A stretch of 5,135 nucleotides of DNA, from assembly GCA_013695885.1 (NCBI GenBank), contig JACCZP010000029.1:1-5135 (forward strand), read 5' to 3'. The notes below the pieces were generated by a model. It saw only the letters and a list, made by a program, of their open reading frames with translations, had not been told where the DNA came from and did not search any database. Origin of the DNA: Thermoleophilaceae bacterium (lineage in GTDB: Bacteria > Actinomycetota > Thermoleophilia > Solirubrobacterales > Thermoleophilaceae). Positions 1-5,135 of this stretch are shown here, piece by piece (position 1 is the first letter of the stretch; each line of letters starts with the position of its first letter). Made by a program: the position numbers and the translations under genes.

Positions 1-120
1 GCCGCCCTCGCCCTCCCGCCGGTCGATGATGACCTGCACGTTCGGGTCGTCGCGGTAGTACTCGACGAGCCGGTCGTAGAGCTCGTCCGCCAGCGCTCGG
101 GGCACGACCGAGTAGATCAA
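1..120 (-). CDS. Uncharacterised protein, N-terminal 40 codons only (runs off the left edge)
   Basis: A minus-strand frame opens with TTG at 120-118 and stays open to the window edge. Its peptide begins MIYSVVPRALADELYDRLVE and continues with a YYRDDPNVQVIIDRRE-like stretch, which looks like a compact alpha/beta fold (helix followed by a VQVIID strand). About 39 of the 40 codons end in G or C, as in the neighbouring genes, which is the main evidence that it is coding. The TTG overlaps the TGA stop of the upstream gene (TTGA, 120-117), an arrangement typical of translational coupling. A weak purine run, GGTGGG, lies at 129-124. No in-frame ATG, GTG or TTG is visible just upstream; GTG at 105-103 is an alternative start. 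I do not recognise the family with certainty. Short N-termini reading roughly YSVVPRELAxxL are, to my recollection, common in actinobacterial hypothetical proteins. No function is assigned. Confidence 0.68.
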   Translation of the reverse strand, partial: MIYSVVPRALADELYDRLVEYYRDDPNVQVIIDRREGEGG

Positions 121-1016
121 CTGCCCACCGCGGCCACGAGCCCTCCCTCGGGGGTGACTGCACCGTTCCAGTCGCGGTCCTCGGGATCCAGCTCCTCGAG
201 CTCGTGGCCCTTCGCGGCGAGGGAGACCGGATCCTGGGCGTCGCCGAGGTCCACGGTGTACCGATACCACGAGAGCTCCCACGCCACGACGATGGTGACG
301 TAGCTCGGGGACTCGGGCTCCGGCGCGGCACTCACCCAGGGAGGCCCGAGCGTGCGCGAGAGCCCGGCCACCGTGCGACGGTGCTGGCTCGCGTTGAAGA
401 CCTCGAGCGCCCGCTCAACCTTCACCTGCGCGTTGGTGGGCACGGCGCGTACATGGCGCGGGCGCCGCCGCGGAGAGGCCAGGCGCCGGAGCGGGCCCCG
501 CGGCTCGGCCGAAGGATCGTCGTCGACCGGCAGCGCCTCCACAGTGAGACGCTCCTCGACCGAGGCGCGGTCGACGCCACGGGGCTCGTCGGCCACCTCC
601 CAGCCCTCGACGTCGGGCGCCTCCTCGAGCAGGCGCGCATGCTCGTCGGGCGCGTGCTCGTCGGCCTCGCGCTCGTCGGGAAGCTCCGGCTCGTCGAGCG
701 CGTCCCCGCCGGTGACGCGATCGGCGCGCCCGCGGCCGTTCGAGCGCGGGGCTGCGCCACGGCCCTCCGGTCGCCACCCGCGCATCCGGTCGACCAGCCC
801 GCGCCGCGGCTCGGGTCCGTGGGAGGCGGGTAGGTCCGCGTGGGCGGACTCGCGTATCCAGCCGGAGGCCTCGGCGCGGGCGACGCACAGCTCGCACACC
901 AACCGCCGCTGCCCTCCGGGCGCGAGGTAGGGCTCGACGCGCTCGCCCTTGAGGACCGTGCGGGCGCAGACCTCGCAGGAGTCGAGCTCGTCGGTGGGGC
1001 GAAGCTCCTTGGCCAT
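117..1016 (-). CDS. Uncharacterised zinc-knuckle protein with acidic/Arg-rich linker and conserved-looking C-terminal domain
   Basis: This is a 299-residue protein of unknown function, predicted cytoplasmic since there is no signal peptide or membrane segment. Residues 14-44 hold two CxxC pairs (C14/C17 and C41/C44, separated by 23 residues), a treble-clef or zinc-ribbon-like metal knuckle. Residues about 48-190 are low complexity, rich in Arg, Pro, Asp and Glu, and probably disordered. Residues about 193-285 look folded: a helix around VKVERALEVFNASQHRRTV, an SRTLGPPWVS turn, then strands around YVTIVVAWELSWYRYTVDLG rich in Trp and Tyr. The acidic tail resembles a protein-protein or nucleic-acid binding adaptor, but that is inference. 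The ATG start at 1016 has AGGA (1030-1027) 10 nt upstream. The gene follows the EF-G-like gene by 52 nt, and its stop overlaps the next start, so co-expression is likely. It is a real gene by codon bias; the function is unknown. Confidence 0.85.
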   Translation of the reverse strand: MAKELRPTDELDSCEVCARTVLKGERVEPYLAPGGQRRLVCELCVARAEASGWIRESAHADLPASHGPEPRRGLVDRMRGWRPEGRGAAPRSNGRGRADRVTGGDALDEPELPDEREADEHAPDEHARLLEEAPDVEGWEVADEPRGVDRASVEERLTVEALPVDDDPSAEPRGPLRRLASPRRRPRHVRAVPTNAQVKVERALEVFNASQHRRTVAGLSRTLGPPWVSAAPEPESPSYVTIVVAWELSWYRYTVDLGDAQDPVSLAAKGHELEELDPEDRDWNGAVTPEGGLVAAVGS

Positions 1017-1068
1017 GCGCGGCCGATCCTAGCGATCAGCACGGCCGGGAAAGGGCCGCAACGGGCGC

Positions 1069-3147
1069 TCACGCGTGGAGCGCGTCCTGCCCTCCCGCCG
1101 CTGCGGCCACGACCTTCTCGGCCGTGTGCGCAGGCACCTCCTCGTAGGCCGAGAAGTCGATCGCGTAGTCCCCGCGACCCCCGGTGAGCGAGCGCAGGTC
1201 GGGCGCGTAGGAGAGCATCTCGGCCATCGGGACCTCGGCCCGGATCTCGGTCATCGTGCCCTTCGGCTCCATCCCCAGAGGGCGGCCACGCCGGGCGTTC
1301 AGGTCACCGATCACGTCGCCCACGCAGTCCTCGGGCACCGACACCGCCACCGCCATGATCGGCTCGAGGATCGCGGGATCGGCGCTTTCCATTGCCTGCT
1401 TGAACGCCATGGAGCCGGCGAGCTTGAAGGCCATCTCCGAGGAGTCGACGGAGTGATAGGAGCCGTCGTAGAGCGTCACTCGCACGTCCTTGACCGGATA
1501 GCCGGCCACGGTCCCCTGGTCCATGGCCTCGCGCACGCCCTTCTCGACCGCGGGGATGAACCCCGTGGGGATCACCCCGCCCTTGATGCGGTTCACGAAC
1601 TCGAACCCCGCGCCCTGCTCGAGCGGCTCGATCTCGATGTGGCAGTCGCCGAACTGTCCGCGTCCTCCCGACTGCTTCTTGTATCGAGCGTGCGCCCTTG
1701 CGCCCCGACGGATGGTCTCGCGGTAGGGGACGCTCGGTGGCCGTAGCTCGACCTCCGCGCCGAAGCGCTCGCGCATGCGCTCCACCATCACCTCGACGTG
1801 GACCTGCGACAGGCCGGCCACGATCGACTCGCCGGTCTGCTCGTCGCGGCGCAGCTCGATCGTGGGGTCCTCCTCCTGGAGGCGCCGTAGCGCGGTGAAC
1901 ACCTTGTCCTCGTCCCCGCGGGTCCTCGCCTCGATCGCGAAGGCCATGACCGCCGAGGGCAGCTCGGGCAGCGTGAGCTCGATCCCTCCCTCGGCGGAGG
2001 CGGCGAGGAGGTCGCCGGCACGGGTGTCCTTCAGCTTGGCCACCGCGCCGATGTCGCCCGGCCCGAGCTCCTGCGCCTGCTCCGCCTGCTTGCCCTGGGG
2101 GACGAGCAGGTGGCCGACGCGCTCCCTCTGCCCGGAGCGGCAGTTCACGACGTGCGAGTCCGAGGCGAGCACCCCGCGGTAGACCCGGAAGAGGTTGATG
2201 CGTCCGGCGTAGGGGTCGGCCAGCGTCTTGAACACGAGCGCCGCGAGCTCGCCATCCTCGGTCGGCTCGATCGCCTCGTCGCCGGCGGCCACCGCCCCGC
2301 GCTTCGCGGGCGAGGGGAGATCCTCGACGAAGGCCTCCAGCAGGCGGTTCACGCCGAGGTTGCGGGTCGCGACGCCGCAGGTGACGGGGAAGATCCGGCC
2401 CTCGACCACCCCGCTCTTGAGCGCGGCGACGGTCTCCGCGTGGGAGATCTCCTCACCCTCGAGGTAGCGCTCCATAAGCTCGTCGGAGATCTCGGCCACC
2501 TCGTCCATGAGCTTCTCGCGGTACTCCTCGGCGCGAGCGACAAGCTCCTCCGGGATGTCGATCTCGCGACAGTTCTCGCGCCCGTCGCCCTCGTAGGCGT
2601 AGGCGCGCATGTCGATCAGGTCGACGAGTCCGCGCATCTCGTGCTCGCCGCCGATCGGGATCTCGGTGGCCACGGCGTGCGGCCCGAACGCCGCCTTCAG
2701 CGAGTCGAGAGTGCGGAAGAAGTCGGCGCGCTCACGATCGAGCACGTTCACGAACACGAGCCGGGCCAGCCCGAGCTCGGCGGCGCGCCGCCACAGGCGC
2801 TCGGTGTTCACCTCGACGCCCATCACCGCGTTGACCACGAACACCGCGGCGTCGCAGACGCGCAGGGCCGACAGGGCGTCGGCCACGAAGCTCTCCTCGC
2901 CCGGCGTGTCGATCAGGTTGACCTTGCGCTCATCCCACTCGAACGAGGACAGGCTCGCGGCGATGGACATCTGCCGCGCCTTCTCGTCCGGCGCCGAGTC
3001 GGACACCGTCGTGCCGTCGACGACCGAGCCGAGCCGGGTGGTCATGCCGGCCTGGTAGAGCAGGGCCTCGTTCAGCGAGGTCTTACCGCTGCCCCGATGG
3101 CCGACCAGGGCCACGTTGCGAATCCTCTTCGCGGCTTGGTGCCCCAT
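1069..3147 (-). CDS. fusA2: Elongation factor G-like translation GTPase (EF-G-2/FusA2 type)
   Basis: This 692-residue protein has full EF-G architecture: G domain about 1-290, domain II about 298-385 (FKTLADPYAGRINLFRVYRG), domain III about 395-470, domain IV about 475-600 and domain V to the end. The P-loop GHRGSGKT is at residues 16-23. Domain IV keeps KYKKQSGGRGQFG-like residues (SGGRGQFG 493-500) and GSYHSVDSSE with H565, equivalent to the tip histidine used by EF-G in tRNA-mRNA translocation. Domain V contains NARRGRPLGME. G-domain signatures are altered: switch I has RQMSI where EF-G has RGITI, G3 is DTPGE (80-84) instead of DTPGH, and G4 is NVLD (134-137) instead of NKxD. The overall pattern matches, from memory, Thermus EF-G-2 and mycobacterial FusA2, which also lack the catalytic His. 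It is probably a ribosome-associated GTPase with an accessory role; canonical fusA should be elsewhere (in rpsL-rpsG-fusA-tuf). ATG 3147 has a very strong purine-rich ribosome binding site. It starts 34 nt after the sigma gene. Confidence 0.93.
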   Translation of the reverse strand: MGHQAAKRIRNVALVGHRGSGKTSLNEALLYQAGMTTRLGSVVDGTTVSDSAPDEKARQMSIAASLSSFEWDERKVNLIDTPGEESFVADALSALRVCDAAVFVVNAVMGVEVNTERLWRRAAELGLARLVFVNVLDRERADFFRTLDSLKAAFGPHAVATEIPIGGEHEMRGLVDLIDMRAYAYEGDGRENCREIDIPEELVARAEEYREKLMDEVAEISDELMERYLEGEEISHAETVAALKSGVVEGRIFPVTCGVATRNLGVNRLLEAFVEDLPSPAKRGAVAAGDEAIEPTEDGELAALVFKTLADPYAGRINLFRVYRGVLASDSHVVNCRSGQRERVGHLLVPQGKQAEQAQELGPGDIGAVAKLKDTRAGDLLAASAEGGIELTLPELPSAVMAFAIEARTRGDEDKVFTALRRLQEEDPTIELRRDEQTGESIVAGLSQVHVEVMVERMRERFGAEVELRPPSVPYRETIRRGARAHARYKKQSGGRGQFGDCHIEIEPLEQGAGFEFVNRIKGGVIPTGFIPAVEKGVREAMDQGTVAGYPVKDVRVTLYDGSYHSVDSSEMAFKLAGSMAFKQAMESADPAILEPIMAVAVSVPEDCVGDVIGDLNARRGRPLGMEPKGTMTEIRAEVPMAEMLSYAPDLRSLTGGRGDYAIDFSAYEEVPAHTAEKVVAAAAGGQDALHA

Positions 3148-3160
3148 CCCTCTCCCCCCT
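3148..3160 (-). promoter_or_regulatory. Strong ribosome binding site of the EF-G-like gene
   Basis: The minus strand reads AGGGGGGAGAGGG directly before the ATG at 3147. The GGAG core (3155-3152) sits 4 nt from the start and the AGGGGGG part 6 nt away. This supports the ATG start and contrasts with the weak or absent sites of the upstream genes, suggesting efficient initiation of this gene within the operon. Confidence 0.7.
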
Positions 3161-3181
3161 CGTGCGGCCCTGCGTCCGAGC

Positions 3182-3973
3182 CTATGTCGCCGTATCGAAA
3201 GCGTCGCTCTGTAGCCGCGACTTCAGCCTCAGCACGGCCTTGGTGTGCAGCTGGGAGACGCGGGACTCGGTGACGCCGAGCACCTCGCCGATCTCGCGGA
3301 GCGTCAGGTTCTCGTAGTAGTAGAGCGCGACCACGAGCTTCTCACGCTCGGGCAGCCGCCCGATCGCGTCGGCCAGGCGGTCCTTCATGTCGCTTCGGTC
3401 GACCTCCCGGGCCGGGTCCACGGCGTCCCGGTCCTGGATGGTGTCGAGCAGGGAGACCTGGTCTCCCGAGGCATCGGACAGCGTCCAGAGCTCGTCGAGC
3501 GCGACCACGGATGAGTTCGAGATCTGGGTGAGCGACGCCTGGAAGTCCTCGACCGTCGTCTCGAGGGCCGCTGCCATCTCCGCGTCGGTCGGCGCGCGAT
3601 GGAGCTTGTGCTCGAGCTGCGCGTTGGCGCGCTCGATCTCGCGCGCCCGCGCGCGCACCGAGCGCGGCACCCAGTCGAGCGAGCGCAGCTCGTCGATGAC
3701 CGAGCCCTTGATCCGCTGGACCGCGAAGGTCTCGAACTTGATCGCGCGACCGGGATCGAAGCGCTCTATGGCCGAGATCAGTCCGAGCAGCCCGTACGAG
3801 ATGAGGTCTACCTCCTCGACGTGCGCGGGCAGCCCGGTGGCCATGCGACCGGCCACGAACTTCACGAGCGGCGAGTAGGCGAGCACGAGCCGCTCACGAG
3901 CCCGCTCGTCGCCCTCGTCCTTGTAGCGGCGCCACAGCTCCTTGAGCTCGACGGCCTTTACCCCTGCCTCCAC
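3182..3973 (-). CDS. whiG: RNA polymerase sigma factor, FliA/WhiG family (sigma-28 type)
   Basis: This alternative sigma-70-family factor directs core RNA polymerase to a dedicated promoter set: motility genes for FliA, sporulation genes for Streptomyces WhiG. In 263 residues it shows region 2 (about 25-100: LVLAYSPLVKFVAGRM, DLISYGLLGLISAIERFD, FETFAVQRIKGSVIDELRSL, then DWVPRSVR), region 3 (about 105-175) and region 4 with a helix-turn-helix (about 223-250: LTLREIGEVLGVTESRVSQL). Region 1.1 is absent, as usual for this family. The match to Streptomyces WhiG from memory is close throughout. I chose GTG 3973 because AGAGGA (3984-3979) lies 5 nt before it. The longer frame starts at TTG 3994, whose only nearby Shine-Dalgarno, AAGGAG at 4016-4011, is 16 nt away. 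The stop TAG is at 3184-3182. The gene follows xer closely, so co-transcription is likely. Whether it controls motility or development cannot be told here; no flagellar or anti-sigma gene is visible. Confidence 0.93.
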   Translation of the reverse strand: MEAGVKAVELKELWRRYKDEGDERARERLVLAYSPLVKFVAGRMATGLPAHVEEVDLISYGLLGLISAIERFDPGRAIKFETFAVQRIKGSVIDELRSLDWVPRSVRARAREIERANAQLEHKLHRAPTDAEMAAALETTVEDFQASLTQISNSSVVALDELWTLSDASGDQVSLLDTIQDRDAVDPAREVDRSDMKDRLADAIGRLPEREKLVVALYYYENLTLREIGEVLGVTESRVSQLHTKAVLRLKSRLQSDAFDTAT

Positions 3974-3978
3974 CTTGG

Positions 3979-3984
3979 TCCTCT
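3979..3984 (-). promoter_or_regulatory. Ribosome binding site that decides the sigma-factor start
   Basis: AGAGGA on the minus strand lies 5 nt before GTG 3973, inside the longer TTG-initiated frame. It is better placed than any site for TTG 3994, so the shorter 263-residue protein is preferred. A second purine motif, AAGGAG (4016-4011), overlaps the xer stop TAA and is 7 nt from an in-frame ATC (4003-4001), but ATC is a very rare start. Confidence 0.5.
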
Positions 3985-4014
3985 GGGCTTCCAAAACGGG
4001 GATCGATCGGCTCC

Positions 4015-4944
4015 TTAGGCGCGCGGATGGGCCTGCGCGTACGCCTTTCTCAGGCGGCCGGACTCTATCCGAGTGTAGGTCTGCGTCGTGGATATCGTCG
4101 CGTGGCCCAGCAGTTCCTGGATGGACCGGAGGTCCGCTCCTCCCTCCAGCAGATGGGTGGCGAAGGAGTGCCGGAGGGTGTGCGGGGACACTCCGCCCTG
4201 GAGGGCGGCGGCGCGGACCCAGCGGCCGAGCCGGCGGCGCACGTCGGAGGTCGAGAGCCGCCGGCCACTGCGCGAGACGAGCAGGGCGGGCTCGTCGCGA
4301 CGGTCGCCCAGAAGCGTCGGTCTCGCGGTCTCGAGATAGCGCCCCAGCGCGAGGCCTGCGGGCTCGCCGACGGGCACTATGCGAGTGCGGCCACCCTTGC
4401 CGCTCACCCGCACCTCCTCCGCGTCGAGGGAGAGGTCGGCCACGTCGAGGCGCACGAGCTCCTCGGCCCGCAGCCCGGCGCCGTAGGCCAGCTCGACCAG
4501 CGCCCGGTCCCGCACCTCGAGCGGCTCGCGCGCGGGAATACGGGCCAGGAGCTCCTCGGCCTCGGCGGGCTTGAGCACCCTGGGCAGGTAATCGTCGCGA
4601 CGCGGGCTCGGCACGAGGTCGGCGGGATTGGCGGCCAGCTCACCGCGCGATACGAGGTGGCGATGGAACGAGCGCACGGCGGCGAGCTTGCGGGCCACGG
4701 TCCCGCGCGAGAGCCCGCGCTCGGACAGGGCGCCCGCGTAGCGGCGGACGTCGCCGTGGGCGAGACCGCGCGGGCCGAGGCTCCTCGCGCCGGCCCATCG
4801 CGCGAGCTGGACGAGGTCCACGCCGTACGCGCGGCGTGTCTTGGAAGCCATGCCGCGGGCGTGCAACGCGGCGTCGTAGCCGCGGAGCGCCTCCGACCAT
4901 TCGCTGGTCGTAGGCTCGGACGGCGTGTCGGCGTTCTTCGTCAA
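4015..4944 (-). CDS. xerC: Tyrosine recombinase XerC/XerD
   Basis: This 309-residue site-specific recombinase probably acts with a partner Xer protein at the dif site to resolve chromosome dimers, normally near the divisome. The N-terminal SAM-like DNA-binding domain spans about 16-105 (WSEALRGYDAALHARG...KTRRAYGVDLVQLARW). The catalytic domain spans about 118-309 and holds all expected residues: R159 (GAGLRAEEL), K183 (VSGKGGRTR), H255 and R258 (HTLRH), H281 (LGHATI) and nucleophile Y290 (TQTYTRI). The length is usual for XerC/XerD, and no integrase extensions suggest a phage or transposon. The start is TTG 4944: an in-frame TAG (4947-4945) directly precedes it, and no other start fits before the essential N-terminal helix. 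No Shine-Dalgarno is visible upstream, so initiation may be leaderless or weak. XerC versus XerD cannot be separated by sequence alone; the xerC symbol rests on adjacency to whiG, as I recall for other actinomycetes, and is tentative. Confidence 0.92.
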   Translation of the reverse strand: MTKNADTPSEPTTSEWSEALRGYDAALHARGMASKTRRAYGVDLVQLARWAGARSLGPRGLAHGDVRRYAGALSERGLSRGTVARKLAAVRSFHRHLVSRGELAANPADLVPSPRRDDYLPRVLKPAEAEELLARIPAREPLEVRDRALVELAYGAGLRAEELVRLDVADLSLDAEEVRVSGKGGRTRIVPVGEPAGLALGRYLETARPTLLGDRRDEPALLVSRSGRRLSTSDVRRRLGRWVRAAALQGGVSPHTLRHSFATHLLEGGADLRSIQELLGHATISTTQTYTRIESGRLRKAYAQAHPRA

Positions 4945-4960
4945 CTACGAGGACGGACGG

Positions 4961-5135
4961 GTGGCCACCCGGGCCCAGTTGGTCGACGCCGGCGTCACCC
5001 CGCCCAGTGCGGCGCCCCCGCCTCGCCCCTGGCACCCGATCCGGGGAACGGGGGACGCCACGACGCTGTGGTACGCGGTGATGGTCAAGCGCGAGCGCGG
5101 GGTCTTCATCGGCACGCTCTCCTTTCGACACGGCG
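4961..5135 (+). CDS. Probable divergent gene of unknown function, 5' part only (runs off the right edge)
   Basis: The plus strand has an open frame through the right edge. From GTG 4961 it gives about 58 codons: ATRAQLVDAGVTPPSA, then a Pro-rich stretch with WHPIRGTGD, then TLWYAVMVKRERGVFIGTLS. Most codons end in G or C, and the alternating hydrophobic pattern with spread charges looks protein-like. GAGGA at 4949-4953 lies 7 nt before GTG 4961, which favours this start. The frame is open upstream to 4880, and GTG 4925 would be a longer start overlapping the first 20 nt of xer. It shares wobble positions with the xer frame on the opposite strand, so part of the G/C bias is expected there and coding is less certain than for the other genes. 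The opposite-strand peptide (5109 to 4945) is poor in acidic residues and less convincing. No family is recognised. Confidence 0.42.
   Translation, partial: MATRAQLVDAGVTPPSAAPPPRPWHPIRGTGDATTLWYAVMVKRERGVFIGTLSFRHG

Noticed and set aside
1042..1058. Inverted repeat CGGCC...GGCCG between the EF-G-like gene and the zinc-knuckle gene as a terminator
   Set aside because: It has only a 5-bp stem with a 7-nt loop and no T-run on either side, so it is not a convincing intrinsic terminator. Chance GC-rich pairing is likely.
415..1072. Several long open frames on both strands within the zinc-knuckle gene region
   Set aside because: They are GC-rich shadows made of Arg/Ala/Pro/Ser-rich peptides. Only the 117-1016 frame has the CxxC pairs, a balanced C-terminal domain, an ATG with a ribosome binding site and operon-like spacing.
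2110..3273. Plus-strand open frame of 387 codons opposite the EF-G-like gene
   Set aside because: It is codon-aligned antisense to a clear EF-G-family gene. Such frames stay open in GC-rich DNA because TTA, CTA and TCA codons are rare in the sense gene. The translation is rich in His, Arg, Leu and Val without domain motifs.
4001..4012. GCCGATCG upstream of the sigma gene as a FliA/WhiG-type -10 (autoregulation)
   Set aside because: Only part of GCCGATAA matches, and there is no TAAA element at suitable spacing upstream.
4939..4944. TTGACG at the xer start as a -35 promoter element
   Set aside because: It coincides with the start codon, and no -10-like hexamer occurs 16-18 nt downstream.
4945..5109. 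Short minus-strand frame (ATG 5109 to TAG 4945) directly abutting xer in the same frame, possibly a broken N-terminal extension of xer
   Set aside because: Xer already has a complete-length N-terminal domain from TTG 4944, and the short peptide is low in acidic residues and Gly/Ala-rich. It looks more like the shadow of the plus-strand frame.
4640..5131. Minus-strand open frame of 163 codons overlapping the start of xer
   Set aside because: The peptide is dominated by Arg, Pro and Gly with no motif. Its third codon positions do not carry the G/C bias seen in the xer frame, and it overlaps the essential N-terminal half of a convincing recombinase.

Overview
The window is very GC-rich (third codon positions almost all G or C) and carries a WhiG/FliA-type sigma factor, an EF-G-2-type GTPase, frequent non-ATG starts and a zinc-ribbon protein with a long acidic/arginine-rich linker. 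Together these suggest a high-GC actinomycetote, possibly Thermoleophilia (Solirubrobacter-like). The phylum is a reasonable inference from the gene families; the class is a guess.

Layout: almost everything lies on the minus strand and is transcribed right to left. In that order there is a Xer tyrosine recombinase (4015-4944, TTG start); a WhiG/FliA-family RNA polymerase sigma factor (3182-3973, or to 3994); an EF-G-like translation GTPase of the EF-G-2/FusA2 type (1069-3147); a 299-residue uncharacterised protein with an N-terminal CxxC...CxxC knuckle and a distinct C-terminal domain (117-1016); and the first 40 codons of a further gene (1-120) whose TTG start overlaps the preceding stop as TTGA. 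Gaps are short (20-41, 34 and 52 nt, then an overlap). I see no convincing terminator between the genes, so they probably form one operon. At the right edge, from about 4961, a plus-strand reading frame with strong coding bias leaves the window; it is probably a divergent, unidentified gene.

Functionally, Xer (chromosome dimer resolution) beside a WhiG-type sigma factor combines housekeeping DNA maintenance with a developmental or motility regulator. The EF-G-like protein keeps the domain IV features used in translocation but has diverged G-domain motifs (DTPGE instead of DTPGH, NVLD instead of NKxD), so it is probably not the main EF-G. The two left-hand genes look like lineage-specific proteins of unknown function, the second probably translationally coupled to the first.

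I found no RNA genes, CRISPR, insertion sequences, phage genes or toxin/defence modules. No intergenic stretch exceeds 300 bases. The points worth following up are the unusual GTPase motifs, the unknown zinc-knuckle protein with its coupled partner, and the uncertain starts and divergent junction around xer and the sigma factor.
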